Below are positions 24,503 to 34,031 of a stretch of DNA of 64,000 nucleotides, piece after piece. The first letter of the stretch is position 1; each line of letters starts with the position of its first letter. The notes beneath the pieces were generated by a model, which worked only from the letters and a program-made list of their open reading frames with translations, was not told the DNA's origin and ran no database searches. The position numbers and the translations under genes are program-made. Source of the DNA: Burkholderia sp. SRS-W-2-2016 (lineage in GTDB: Bacteria > Pseudomonadota > Gammaproteobacteria > Burkholderiales > Burkholderiaceae); the NCBI RefSeq assembly GCF_001931485.1, contig NZ_MSDV01000059.1, forward strand, positions 1 through 64,000, in the 5' to 3' direction.

Positions 24503-25984
24503 ATGACGACCCAACAAGCTTCCGCCACACCCGACCTGCCGCTCGACATGATCATCTTCGGCGGCACCGGCGACCTGTCGTTCCGCAAGCTGCTGCCTGC
24601 GCTTTACATGGCGCATCTGCACTGCAATCTGCCGCCCGAAACCCGCATTCTGACGATCGGCCGCAAGCCGTGGTCGCGCGACGAATACATCGCCGAATTC
24701 ATGGAGCAGAAGGCCAAGCCCTTCATCGAAAAGAAAGCGTTCGACGCGGCCGCGTGGGACAAATTTCTCGCGCTGTTCGAATACGTGCGGATGGACGTCG
24801 ATGCGCCGGACGACTACCAGCGCCTGAAGGAAGCGTCGCGCGACGGCGTGCGCCGGGTGTTCTATCTGGCCACGTCACCGGATCTGTTCACCAACATCTG
24901 CGAGAACCTGTCGACGGCCGGGCTCGTCGATGCTCACTCGCGAGTCGTGCTCGAAAAGCCGCTCGGCCACGATCTGGCGTCCGCGCAGGCGATCAACACC
25001 GCGGTCGGCAAGCATTTCAGCGAAGCGCAGATCTACCGGATCGATCACTACCTCGGCAAGGAAACCGTGCAGAACCTGATGGTGCTGCGCTTCGGCAATC
25101 CGATTTTCGGGCCGCTGTGGCAGGCGCCGTATATCAAGAGCGTGCAGATCACGGTGGCCGAAACGGTCGGCGTCGGCAGCCGCGCGGGGTTCTACGACAA
25201 GACCGGCGCGCTGCGCGACATGGTGCAGAACCACCTGCTGCAGCTGCTATGCATCGTCGCGATGGAGCCGCCGGTGTCGCTCGACCCCGACGCGGTGCGC
25301 GACGAAAAGCTCAAGGTGCTGCGCTCGCTGCGGCCGATGACGCCCGAGGACATCGCGCGCGACACGGTGCGCGGCCAGTACACGGCCGGCGCGGTCGACG
25401 GCGAAGCGGTCAAGGGCTACCTCGAGGAAGACAACGTGCCGGCCGGCAGCCGCGCGGAGACCTTCGTCGCGCTGCGCGCGAAGATCAACAACTGGCGCTG
25501 GGCCAACGTGCCGTTCTTCCTGCGTACCGGCAAGCGGATGCAGAAGAAGCTGTCGGAGATCGTGATCGAATTCTCCGAATTGCCGTTCTCGATCATTCCG
25601 AGCGGCGGGCGCACTTACGGTAACCGTCTGGTGATCCAGTTGCAGCCGGAGGAATCGATCCAGTTGCAGATGCTCGCGAAAGAGCCGGGCAGCGGCATGC
25701 ATATGCTGCCGGTGAACCTGAATCTCGATTTGCAGCAGGCGTTCACCGAGCGTCGCGCGGAAGCGTACGAGCGCCTGTTGATCGATGTGATTCGCGGCCG
25801 CCTCACGCACTTCATGCGGCGCGACGAACTCGAGGCCGCATGGGCGTGGGCCGAGCCGATTCTCGACGGCTGGGCGAAGTCCGGCGAGCGGCCGCGTTCG
25901 TATTCGGCGGGCACGTTCGGGCCGGCGGCATCGACCGCGCTGATGGCGCGCGAAAACGCGGTGTGGGCGGAGGAATCGCAGTAA
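24503..25984 (+). CDS. zwf: Glucose-6-phosphate 1-dehydrogenase
   Basis: A 493-residue protein of the usual length. The Rossmann motif is IIFGGTGDLSFRKLLPAL (about 17-34), and the substrate site RIDHYLGKETVQN lies near residue 180 with the catalytic His-Asp neighbourhood. EKPLGHDLASAQ and RTGKRMQKKLSEIVI are also conserved. It oxidises glucose 6-phosphate to 6-phosphogluconolactone with NAD(P)+, feeding the Entner-Doudoroff and pentose phosphate routes in the cytoplasm. The usual partners pgl, edd or hexR are not next to it, so it is a stand-alone copy, perhaps one of several in the genome. Confidence 0.97.
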   Translation: MTTQQASATPDLPLDMIIFGGTGDLSFRKLLPALYMAHLHCNLPPETRILTIGRKPWSRDEYIAEFMEQKAKPFIEKKAFDAAAWDKFLALFEYVRMDVDAPDDYQRLKEASRDGVRRVFYLATSPDLFTNICENLSTAGLVDAHSRVVLEKPLGHDLASAQAINTAVGKHFSEAQIYRIDHYLGKETVQNLMVLRFGNPIFGPLWQAPYIKSVQITVAETVGVGSRAGFYDKTGALRDMVQNHLLQLLCIVAMEPPVSLDPDAVRDEKLKVLRSLRPMTPEDIARDTVRGQYTAGAVDGEAVKGYLEEDNVPAGSRAETFVALRAKINNWRWANVPFFLRTGKRMQKKLSEIVIEFSELPFSIIPSGGRTYGNRLVIQLQPEESIQLQMLAKEPGSGMHMLPVNLNLDLQQAFTERRAEAYERLLIDVIRGRLTHFMRRDELEAAWAWAEPILDGWAKSGERPRSYSAGTFGPAASTALMARENAVWAEESQ

Positions 25985-26163
25985 CGCTGTGGGGTTGAGC
26001 AGGGGCGCGCCGGCCCGATGGTTTGTCGGTGGCGTGCGGATTCAGGCGGCTCGTTACGTTCGTAGGGACGTCACGAGCCGCGGTCGTTTACGGGTTAAGT
26101 GGCGCAGGCAGGCCTCGGTGGCCGGCTACGTCGGGCGGCCGCGCCGATCATTAGTCATCCGGA

Positions 26164-27072
26164 TCATTCGATCCGCACGTGTTGAGCGAGAAAATCCAGC
26201 CACGCGCGCACGCGCGCCGGCAGCGGGCCGCCGCGGCCGAGATAAACCGCGTTGACCGGCTCGGTGTCGCCGGGGGCGAATTCGTCGAGCAGCACCGTCA
26301 GACGTCCCGCGCGCACGTCGTCGCGGACCTGAAACGCGGCGAGCCGCGCCAGTCCCACGCCCGCCAGCGCCAGTTGCCGCAGTGTGTCGCCGTCGCTGGC
26401 GAGCGCGTTGCCGTCGACCGGCACTTCGATCCTGCCGTCGCGCGGATCGAGCAACGGCCAGCCGTTGACCGCGCGTGAGAAACCGAAGCCGAGCCGGTTA
26501 TGCGCGCGCAGCTCGGCCGGCGTGCGCGGCGTGCCGCGGCGCTCGAGATACGCGGGCGCGCCGACGATCACCATCGCCGCGTCGCCGAGCTTGCGCGCGA
26601 CCATCTGCGAGTCCTTTAGCGGGCCGCTGCGAATCGCGACATCCGTGCGTTGTTCGAGCAGATCGACGACCTGATCGGTCAGCACGAGATCGACCGTAAT
26701 GTCCGGGTGCGCGTCGAGAAAGGCCGGCAGCAGCGGCACCAGATAGTGGCGGCCGAGCGGCACGTTCGCATGCACGCGCAGACGGCCGCGCGGCGTAGCG
26801 CCGACCGCGGCGCTACGCTCGGTCTCGTCGAGTTCGGCGAGCACGCGTACGCCGCGTTCGTAGAACACGCAGCCCTCGGGCGTGAGTTGCAGATTGCGCG
26901 TCGAGCGATTCAACAGACGCGCGCCCAGCCGCGTTTCGAGGCGCGCCACGAGTTTGCTGACCGCCGATGGCGCCATGCCGAGTGCGCGCGCCGCCGCGGA
27001 AAACCCGCCGAGCTCGACTGCCCGCACGAACACTTCGAGTTCGCCGGAGCGGTTCACGTCCAATCGTGCCAT
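26164..27072 (-). CDS. LysR family transcriptional regulator
   Basis: A 302-residue protein. The N-terminal winged helix reads LEVFVRAVELGGFSAAARALGMAPSAVSKLVARLE. The substrate-binding domain (about 95-300) begins GRLRVHANVPLGRHYLVPLLPAFL, the CrgA/DSF-like subgroup pattern. It is divergent from the PRISE-type reductase gene with a 101-bp gap, so it probably controls that gene. The effector is unknown. Confidence 0.92.
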   Translation of the reverse strand: MARLDVNRSGELEVFVRAVELGGFSAAARALGMAPSAVSKLVARLETRLGARLLNRSTRNLQLTPEGCVFYERGVRVLAELDETERSAAVGATPRGRLRVHANVPLGRHYLVPLLPAFLDAHPDITVDLVLTDQVVDLLEQRTDVAIRSGPLKDSQMVARKLGDAAMVIVGAPAYLERRGTPRTPAELRAHNRLGFGFSRAVNGWPLLDPRDGRIEVPVDGNALASDGDTLRQLALAGVGLARLAAFQVRDDVRAGRLTVLLDEFAPGDTEPVNAVYLGRGGPLPARVRAWLDFLAQHVRIE

Positions 27073-27173
27073 CGTGAGTTCAGTTCACAGGTGATGTGCC
27101 AGCGGGCAGTCTACCGAAACCCCGTACGCGCCGATATCTTCCGCTTACTCGACATAACGGACGGAGTCTGGCG

Positions 27174-28241
27174 ATGAACACGGTAAAGACAACGAAGAAA
27201 GTGGCATTGGCGGCCGGCGCGCACGGCGTGATCGGCCGCAATCTGATCGACCATCTGGCCACGCTCGACGAGTGGGACGTAATCGGTCTCGCGCGGCGCG
27301 CGGGCGCTGCGCACGGCCGCGTGCAATACGTGGGCGTCGATCTGCTCGACGCGGCTGACACGCGCGCGAAGCTGCGCGCGCTCGATCACGTCACGCATGT
27401 GTTTTACGCGGCCTACCAGGACCGCGGTAGCTGGGCCGAACTGGTCGCGCCGAATCTCGCGATGCTGACGAACCTGCTCGACGCGCTCGAGCCGGTCGCG
27501 GCGGGCCTCGAACACGTGAGTCTGATGCAGGGCTACAAGGTGTACGGCGGTCATCTCGGGCCATTCAAGACGCCGGCGCGCGAAGACGACGCGCAATTCA
27601 TGCCGCCCGAATTCATGTTCGATCAGCAACGCCTGCTGGAAGCGCGGCGGACGAACGGGCGCTGGAACTGGTCGGCAATCCGTCCCGCGGTGGTCGGCGG
27701 GATCGCGCTCGGCAATCCGATGAATCTCGCGCTGGCGATTGCCGTCTATGCATCGATGTCGAAAGAACTGGGTTTGCCGCTGCGTTTTCCCGGCAAGCCG
27801 GGCGCCTACGACAAGCTGCTGGAAATGACCGATGCCGGTCTGCTCGCGCGCGCGACCGTCTGGGCCGCGACCGAGCCGCGCGCGGCGAACCAGGCGTTCA
27901 ATATCGGCAATGGCGATCTGTTTCGCTGGAACGACTTGTGGCCGAAAATCGCCCGTTATTTCGGGCTCGAGGTTGCGCCGCCGTTGCCGTTGTCGCTGGC
28001 CACGGTGATGGCCGACAAAGCGCCGCTGTGGGACGCGATGGCGCGCAAGCATGGTTTGCAGCCGGTCGCCTACGAACAGCTATCGTCATGGCGATTCGCC
28101 GACTTCGTTTTCTCCTGGGACTACGACATGTTCGGCGATGGCTCGAAGGCGCGGCGCTTCGGCTTTCACCAGTTCGTCGACACGGAAACCATGCTGTTCG
28201 GTATTTTCGACGAGTTGCGGCGGCGTCGGTTGATTCCGTGA
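27174..28241 (+). CDS. SDR family oxidoreductase, PRISE type (progesterone 5-beta-reductase/iridoid synthase-like)
   Basis: A 355-residue extended SDR. The NAD(P) loop is AAGAHGVIGRNLIDHL rather than the usual TGxxGxxG, as in the PRISE family. The active-site Tyr lies in MQGYKVYGGHLGPF, with HVSLMQGYKVYG corresponding to the PRISE motif. WNWSAIRPAVVGG and the C-terminal FSWDYDMFGDGSKARRFGFHQ, with DTETMLF, are the family's closing features. PRISE enzymes reduce activated C=C bonds of enones. Start at 27174 has GGAG upstream. Divergent from a LysR regulator. Confidence 0.87.
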   Translation: MNTVKTTKKVALAAGAHGVIGRNLIDHLATLDEWDVIGLARRAGAAHGRVQYVGVDLLDAADTRAKLRALDHVTHVFYAAYQDRGSWAELVAPNLAMLTNLLDALEPVAAGLEHVSLMQGYKVYGGHLGPFKTPAREDDAQFMPPEFMFDQQRLLEARRTNGRWNWSAIRPAVVGGIALGNPMNLALAIAVYASMSKELGLPLRFPGKPGAYDKLLEMTDAGLLARATVWAATEPRAANQAFNIGNGDLFRWNDLWPKIARYFGLEVAPPLPLSLATVMADKAPLWDAMARKHGLQPVAYEQLSSWRFADFVFSWDYDMFGDGSKARRFGFHQFVDTETMLFGIFDELRRRRLIP

Positions 28242-28340
28242 TTGATTGGTTCTGCATAACACGTTGATTTCATCGCGATTGAGCCTATGATTGTTTTCCT
28301 TTTCCGCGCGGTACGGCGGCATCCTTTAAGGAGGAGATCG

Positions 28341-29486
28341 ATGAGGCGAATTCTCGTGGCATTGAGCTGGGCGGCGAGCGTGGCAATCATGGTCAATCCG
28401 GGCGCTTGCGGCGGTAGCGAACTCAATGCCGCGGCGGGTGCGCCGAAGGTGATCATCGACAGCGACTACAACACGCTCTCCGACGACGGCCAGCTCGGCG
28501 TGATGGCCGCGCAATTGCAGGCGCGCGGAGCGCTGAAAGTACTCGGCATTACCGTCGTGTCGGGCAACCAGTGGCTGATGCAGGGCGTGGCCGATGCGTT
28601 GAAATCGGTCGAGCGTCTGGGCGTCGAAAATCGGATCGGCGTGTATGCGGGCGCCAATTACCCGCTGTCGCATAACTACGCGACGATCCAGCAGGAACTG
28701 AAAGCATTCCCCGGCGGCGACGGTTATCTCGGCGCGTGGAGCATGCCCGAACCGAAATCGGCGAGCGACCTCGTTGCGCCGCCGGACGGTTTTGCGACGC
28801 ACACGAAGGTGCAAAGGCAGAGCGCGGTCGATTTCATCGTCGACTCGGTGAAGCGCTATCCGGGCGAGGTCACGATACTCGCGATAGGGCCGCTGACCAA
28901 TATCGCGCTCGCGACCCGCGAGCATCCGGAGATCGTGCCGCTGATCAAGCAGATCATTTACATGGGCGGCGCGATCGAGGTGCCCGGCAATACCACGCCG
29001 ACCGCCGAGTTCAACTGGTGGTTCGATCCCGAGGCGGCGAAAACGGTGCTGCGTTTGCCGATCAGACAGACGGTGATTCCGCTCGACGTGACCAACACCG
29101 TGCAGATGGACAAGGCGCTGTACGATCGCGTCGCGCACGATCCGGCGAAGCAGACCATCGTCACGCAGTTGTTCAAAACGCTGAACGGCTATGGCTACGA
29201 TGGCAAGAACGGCTTCGAGACGAACCCGAATTACACGACCAACATCTGGGACACGCTGACGCTGGCTTACCTCATGCATCCGTCGTTCGCGACGCAGACG
29301 GTCGACGAGTGGGTGGACGTGGATGCGGGTTTCGGCGCCAACGATGGCAAGGCAACCGGCTATAAAAGTTCGCCGCCGGCGGGGTTGCAGAAAATGACGA
29401 TCGTCAAACGTTTCGACAATCCGGCCTTTTTCGATTTCTATGTCGATCTTTTGACGCGGCCGGTGCCGGTGAAATTACCGGACTAA
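28341..29486 (+). CDS. Exported nucleoside hydrolase-like protein
   Basis: A 381-residue protein with a hydrophobic N-terminal export signal (ILVALSWAASVAIMV). The mature part carries the nucleoside hydrolase fold: calcium-site start VIIDSDYNTLSDDGQLGVMAA (Asp40, Asp42, Asp48, Asp49), TILAIGPLTNIALA, and IYMGGAIEVPGNTTPTAEFNWWFDPEAA. The usual DTDPGxDD opening is altered to DSDYNTLSDD, seen in periplasmic relatives. It would hydrolyse ribonucleosides outside the cytoplasm to free base and ribose. A very strong ribosome binding site, AAGGAGGAG, fixes the start at 28341. Confidence 0.87.
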   Translation: MRRILVALSWAASVAIMVNPGACGGSELNAAAGAPKVIIDSDYNTLSDDGQLGVMAAQLQARGALKVLGITVVSGNQWLMQGVADALKSVERLGVENRIGVYAGANYPLSHNYATIQQELKAFPGGDGYLGAWSMPEPKSASDLVAPPDGFATHTKVQRQSAVDFIVDSVKRYPGEVTILAIGPLTNIALATREHPEIVPLIKQIIYMGGAIEVPGNTTPTAEFNWWFDPEAAKTVLRLPIRQTVIPLDVTNTVQMDKALYDRVAHDPAKQTIVTQLFKTLNGYGYDGKNGFETNPNYTTNIWDTLTLAYLMHPSFATQTVDEWVDVDAGFGANDGKATGYKSSPPAGLQKMTIVKRFDNPAFFDFYVDLLTRPVPVKLPD

Positions 29487-29550
29487 GATTTTTTAAATGC
29501 GCGCGGGTTACGGGCCTACACACGGGTCTACACGCGGGCCTACACCCGCC

Positions 29551-30507
29551 TCAGGCGGGATGCAGGCCGCGCAACAACTGCCGCACTCGCGACAGATCCT
29601 GCTCGACGTGACCGGCTTTCTCGAACAGCTCCGCGAGCCAGTCGACGAATGCGCGCACGCGGGGCGACACCCGACGGTTTTTCACGTAGGCGACCGAGAC
29701 CGGCATCGGCACCGGTTTCCATTGCGGCAGCACTTCGCGCAGCAGACCCGAATCGAGGTAGGGCTGCGCGGCGACCCGCGCGGGCTGAATCAGCCCGAGG
29801 CCTTGCAGACCGCAGCTCAGATAGGCCTGTTCGTCGCTGACCTGGATGAAGCCTTTGAGCTTGACGCTGAGCGCTTCGCCGTCCACTTCGAAGTCGAAAT
29901 CGCATTCGCGGCCGTTATGCGGCGACACGCAATTGACCGCGACGTGCGCGCGCAACTCGGCGAGGTCGGCGGGCGCACCGTGGCGGGCCAGGTAGTCGGG
30001 GCTCGCGCAGGTGACGTGCTCGAGGGTGCCGAGGTGTTTGGCGACCAGATTCGAATCGGGCAATTCACCGAGCTGGATGCTGCAGTCGATTGCTTCGGAG
30101 ACCAGATCGACGGTCCGGTTGCTGACACCGATGGTGAGATCGAGGTTCGGGTAGCGGGCATGGAAGTCGTCGAGGGCTGGCAGCACGATTGCGCCGGCGA
30201 CGGCGCTGGGCATTTCGATACGGAGGCGGCCGGCCAGGTTGTCGGTTGCGTGACGGATGCTGGCTTCCATTTCGTCTATGTCGGCGAGGATTTGCGCGCA
30301 ACGCTCATAGTACGCGGCGCCTTCCGGCGTGACGCTCAGGCGGCGGGTTGTACGGACTAATAGTGCTGTGCCCAGCAGGGCTTCCAGGTTCTGGACGATT
30401 GTTGTTGCGGTTGCACGCGGGATGTTTAATGACTCCGCTGCGCGGGTGAAGCTGTTGGTGTCCACGATTCGGATGAATGTGCGCATTGCAGTTATTCTGT
30501 CAATCAC
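29551..30507 (-). CDS. LysR family transcriptional regulator
   Basis: A 318-residue protein starting with GTG at 30507, supported by AAGGAG 8 nt upstream. The HTH is MRTFIRIVDTNSFTRAAESLNIPRATATTIVQNLE; the CrgA-type binding domain follows (GRLRIEMPSAVAGAIVLPALDDF). No divergent enzyme gene is present; instead the upstream side is the inverted-repeat element at 30585-31210. Target unknown. Confidence 0.9.
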   Translation of the reverse strand: MIDRITAMRTFIRIVDTNSFTRAAESLNIPRATATTIVQNLEALLGTALLVRTTRRLSVTPEGAAYYERCAQILADIDEMEASIRHATDNLAGRLRIEMPSAVAGAIVLPALDDFHARYPNLDLTIGVSNRTVDLVSEAIDCSIQLGELPDSNLVAKHLGTLEHVTCASPDYLARHGAPADLAELRAHVAVNCVSPHNGRECDFDFEVDGEALSVKLKGFIQVSDEQAYLSCGLQGLGLIQPARVAAQPYLDSGLLREVLPQWKPVPMPVSVAYVKNRRVSPRVRAFVDWLAELFEKAGHVEQDLSRVRQLLRGLHPA

Positions 30508-30584
30508 GGGGCATACTCCTTGATGGTGGTGGTTTTTTTTGCCTGCGGCAGTGGGGCTGTTTTTTTTGGTTCTTTTGGTGGTTT

Positions 30585-31210
30585 TTCTTCTTTTCGGTGT
30601 TCTGTTGTTGTTGGCCTTTCCTTGAATTGTTATTGGTCTATTAGCGTTGCCCCTGTGCGGGGCGGCACCTACTTTCTTTGCTGCTGCAAAGAAAGATAGG
30701 CAAAGAAAGCAGCTTCACACCGCTAACTCTTAAGCGGGAACCGTAGCGGGCCACCGGTAGTGGTGCATCTGGAATCCGTGTTTCCGCACACTCCGCGGTA
30801 GTGACAAAGCCGTCATCGGCTCCCACTCCGCACTGCGTGCGTCGCGGACGGGTATGCAAGGGAAAGCGGTGGTGTTCTTATTGTTTGTGGGGGCCATCGG
30901 CTGCGCCTCGGCGAGACGCGAAAAACGGCCGATTGTTTGGCTTCCGGATTTCGGCGCGCGGAGCGTCGCCGGAAGAATGACTGCTTTGTCACCGGGGTGG
31001 AATGTGCGGGAGCACAGATTCCAGATGCACCACTACCGGTGGTTGACCGAGGGACCCGCTTAAGAATTAGCGGTGTGAAGCTGCTTTCTTTGCCTATCTT
31101 TCTTTGCAGCAGCAAAGAAAGTAGGTGCCGCCCCGCACAGGGGCAACGCTAATAGACCGACAAGAAAACAAGGAAAGGCCAAAAGCAATAGAGCACCGAA
31201 AAGAAGAAAC
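30585..31210. repeat. Large inverted-repeat element (arms about 232 bp, loop about 160 bp)
   Basis: The left arm (30585-30816) and right arm (30977-31210) are near-exact reverse complements. The 104-bp cores at 30635-30738 and 31055-31158 differ at one base. Each core contains smaller hairpins: CTTTCTTTGC-TGCT-GCAAAGAAAG and CCCC-TGTGC-GGGG. Short frames entering from both sides end in the same peptide (KESRCRPAQGQR), a mirror effect of the repeat rather than evidence for genes. Similar sequence is, to my knowledge, a dispersed repeat in Burkholderia-group genomes. It fills the 767-bp gap 30508-31274, which holds no supported gene. Confidence 0.88.
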
Positions 31211-31274
31211 AGAAGCCCGCGCCGCAGGCGCAAAAACCCCCACCCACTGCGCGAGCAAAAAAAAGAACCCCCAG

Positions 31275-32327
31275 TTACTTCCGTAACGAATCAATATCCA
31301 CTACAAACCGATACTTCACATCACTCTTGAGCATCCGCTCATAAGCGTCATTGATGTTCTGCATAGGAATCAACTCGACATCAGAAGTGATCCCATGCTC
31401 ACCACAAAAATCGAGCATCTCCTGCGTCTCGGCAATCCCGCCAATCAACGACCCAGCGAGCCGGCGCCGCTTGAAGATCAGATTGAACACCTGCGGCGAC
31501 GGATGATCGTGCTCCGGAGCACCCACCAACGTCATCGTCGCGTCCCGCTTCAGCAGGTTCAAAAACGGATTCAGATCGTGCTGCGCTGCCACCGTATTCA
31601 GAATGAAATCGAAGCTATTCACATGCGCTTCCATCTCCGCGGCATTCTTCGACACGACCACTTCATGCGCGCCAAGCCGCTTCGCATCCTCGATCTTCGA
31701 CGGCGACGTCGTAAACAGCACCACATGCGCCCCCATCGCCCGCGCCAGCTTCACACCCATATGGCCGAGGCCACCGAGGCCGACGATCCCGACTTTCTTG
31801 CCCGGACCCGCACCCCACGTGCGCAGCGGCGAATACGTGGTGATCCCCGCGCACAGCAACGGTGCAACACCGGCCGGATCGAGATTGGTCGGCACCCGCA
31901 GCACGAACTCTTCGTCGACCACGAGTTGCGTGGAATAGCCGCCATACGTGACCTGGCCGTCGACGCGGTCCACACCGTTATAAGTACCGACCCAGCCATT
32001 CTCGCAATACTGCTCGAGACCTTCCTCGCAACTCGAACAGGTGCGGCACGAATCGACCAGACAGCCGACGCCCACCAGATCGCCCACCTTGTATTTCGTC
32101 ACGTCCGGACCGACCGCCGTCACGCGGCCAACAATCTCATGACCCGGCACCACCGGATAAACCGTGTTCTTCCATTCGTTGCGAGCCTGATGCAGATCGG
32201 AATGGCACACGCCGCAGAACAACACTTCCATCTGCACGTCATGGGCGCGCGGTGCGCGGCGCTGGAATTCGAACGGGGCGAGCGGCTTGGTGGCGTCGCT
32301 CGCTGCATAGGCGTAAGTCGTGCTCAT
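31275..32327 (-). CDS. Zinc-dependent NAD(P) alcohol dehydrogenase, cinnamyl-alcohol/YahK type
   Basis: A 350-residue medium-chain dehydrogenase. Catalytic zinc ligands are Cys41 (GVCHSDLH) and His63-Glu64 (PGHE), with a further Cys in LLCAGITTYSPL. Structural zinc cysteines are 94, 97, 100 and 108 (CRTCSSCEEGLEQYC). The cofactor loop is GIVGLGGLGHMGVKLARAMG. Enzymes of this group reduce a broad range of aldehydes with NADPH. Start at 32327 has GGAG upstream; a longer frame is not needed. It is divergent from an AraC regulator, as in yqhC-yqhD-like aldehyde-response pairs. Its 3' end runs into the inverted-repeat element. Confidence 0.94.
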   Translation of the reverse strand: MSTTYAYAASDATKPLAPFEFQRRAPRAHDVQMEVLFCGVCHSDLHQARNEWKNTVYPVVPGHEIVGRVTAVGPDVTKYKVGDLVGVGCLVDSCRTCSSCEEGLEQYCENGWVGTYNGVDRVDGQVTYGGYSTQLVVDEEFVLRVPTNLDPAGVAPLLCAGITTYSPLRTWGAGPGKKVGIVGLGGLGHMGVKLARAMGAHVVLFTTSPSKIEDAKRLGAHEVVVSKNAAEMEAHVNSFDFILNTVAAQHDLNPFLNLLKRDATMTLVGAPEHDHPSPQVFNLIFKRRRLAGSLIGGIAETQEMLDFCGEHGITSDVELIPMQNINDAYERMLKSDVKYRFVVDIDSLRK

Positions 32328-32668
32328 GGGTAACTCCAGCAAAAGAGGGTGGTCGAGCAAGAGTGCGGCGCGTCGGCGATGCGCGACCTGAGTCGCGGAG
32401 GCGGGCGCCGCAGCATGAACCGGGATCGGGCGCGAGCGTAGGTGGATGTCGTTCACAACCTGACGGGACACACATCCCATCGCGGTGAAGACCGGCACGC
32501 TGCGCGGCAAAAAAGGCGATCCGGCAGGGTTCCCATCTTAGGAGCCGGCCCGCGCTCGCGGAATGCCTGATCGTCTTGAAGCTTTGCCTAAAACTCCTGA
32601 GCGACGGCGCAGTAGATCTTTTGATGCTAAATTTCAAGCATTATTCTCTCGCCCGTCACTATATCGTC

Positions 32669-33634
32669 ATGGTCACTGAAGCTGTCGTTCCCATTACAAA
32701 CGACCCCGCGCACCGGCGCGTACTCGAACTGTTCGATCTGCTCGCGCCCAATGCCGGCATCACGCATTCGAGCGTCGAGGGCGTGAACCTGATGCGCGCG
32801 AACCGGCCGATGCCGCGCATGCCGGTGATGTACGAGCCGTGCATCGTGATCGTCTGCCAGGGACGCAAACGCGGTTATCTCGGCGATCAGGTGTTCAGCT
32901 ACGACGCGCAGCAGTACCTGGTATTGTCCGTGCCGCTGCCGTTCGAATGCGAGACCGAGGCCAGCGAGCAGGAGCCGTTCCTCGGCATCTCCGTGCGCGT
33001 CGATCTGACCATGGTCGCCGAACTGCTGATGACCCTCAACGAAAGCCAGGGCATCGCGCAGCACGAGCCGGTCGGGATCTATTCGACGCCGCTCGATCCC
33101 GCGCTCAGCAACGCGGTGCAGCGTCTGATGGAAGCACTCGCCGCGCCGCTCGACGCGCGCATTCTGGCGCCGGGCATCGTGCGCGAAATCTGTTATCGGG
33201 TGCTGACCGGCGAGCAGGGCAACGCGATTCGCGCGGCCCTCACGCATCAGAATCACTTCGGCCGGATCGCGAAGGCGTTGCGCCGCATCCATGCGGATTA
33301 CCACGGCTCGCTCGACGTCGATACGCTCGCGGCCGAAGCCGGCATGAGCCTCGCGGTGTTTCATGCGCAGTTCAAGGCGGTGACCACCACCTCGCCGATG
33401 CAATACGTGAAGACCACACGCCTGCATCACGCGCGGCTGTTGATGGTGCAGGACGGCCTGAACGCGGGCGCGGCCGCCGCGCGCGTCGGCTATGAAAGCG
33501 CGTCGCAATTCAGCCGCGAATTCAAGCGGCTGTTCGGCCTGAGTCCCGGCGACGAAGTCAAACGGATGCGCGTCGCTCACGATGCGCCGCCGCGTCCGGT
33601 CAAGCCGGTGCCGCGTTACGTTACTGCGGTCTGA
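32669..33634 (+). CDS. AraC family transcriptional regulator (YqhC-like)
   Basis: A 321-residue protein. The N-terminal AraC_N domain (about 10-190) includes RPMPRMPVMYEPCIVIVCQGRKRGYLG, typical of YqhC-type regulators. The double HTH is at the C-terminus (LDVDTLAAEAGMSLAVFHAQFKAVTTTSPMQYVKTTRLHHAR; ARVGYESASQFSREFKRLFG). The start at 32669 fits the family better than the longer frame. It is divergent from the alcohol dehydrogenase and probably activates it in response to aldehydes. Confidence 0.9.
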   Translation: MVTEAVVPITNDPAHRRVLELFDLLAPNAGITHSSVEGVNLMRANRPMPRMPVMYEPCIVIVCQGRKRGYLGDQVFSYDAQQYLVLSVPLPFECETEASEQEPFLGISVRVDLTMVAELLMTLNESQGIAQHEPVGIYSTPLDPALSNAVQRLMEALAAPLDARILAPGIVREICYRVLTGEQGNAIRAALTHQNHFGRIAKALRRIHADYHGSLDVDTLAAEAGMSLAVFHAQFKAVTTTSPMQYVKTTRLHHARLLMVQDGLNAGAAAARVGYESASQFSREFKRLFGLSPGDEVKRMRVAHDAPPRPVKPVPRYVTAV

Positions 33635-33721
33635 CGCAGCCGCAAGCGCCCAGGTGTTCCATTCGTGCCGGCCTATACTTTTTGAGCGTTGCCCGCTGCT
33701 TCACTCACCAGGAGTCGCATC

Positions 33722-34024
33722 ATGGCCAAGCCCGCTCTGTATGTCCGTCTGGAAGCCAAACCCGGCAAGGAAAAAGAGGTCGAAACGTTTTTGCTCGGCG
33801 CTCTGCCGCTGGTCGAACAGGAACCGGCCACCGTTACGTGGTTCGCTTTGATGCTCGAACCGTCGATCTACGCCATTTTCGACACGTTCGACGACGAAGC
33901 CGGCCGCGACGCGCATCTGCAGGGCAAGGTCGCGGCGGCCTTGATGGCGAAGGCCGGCGACCTGCTGGCAACGCCGCCGAACATCGTCAAGCTGGACGTG
34001 CTGGCGGCGAAACTGCCCGGCTGA
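33722..34024 (+). CDS. Antibiotic biosynthesis monooxygenase (ABM) fold protein
   Basis: A 100-residue protein with the dimeric ferredoxin-like ABM fold: ALYVRLEAKPGKEKEVETFLLGALPLVEQEP, then TVTWFALMLEPSIYAIFDTFDDEAGRDAHLQG. Such small proteins are usually quinol-type monooxygenases or stress proteins of unclear substrate. Start at 33722 has AGGAG upstream. It ends 7 bp before the convergent diguanylate cyclase gene. Confidence 0.85.
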   Translation: MAKPALYVRLEAKPGKEKEVETFLLGALPLVEQEPATVTWFALMLEPSIYAIFDTFDDEAGRDAHLQGKVAAALMAKAGDLLATPPNIVKLDVLAAKLPG

Positions 34025-34031
34025 AGGCCGC

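Noticed and set aside
30641..31152. Two short frames ending in the same peptide within the inverted repeat
   Set aside because: They mirror each other because the DNA is an inverted repeat; no binding site or independent support.
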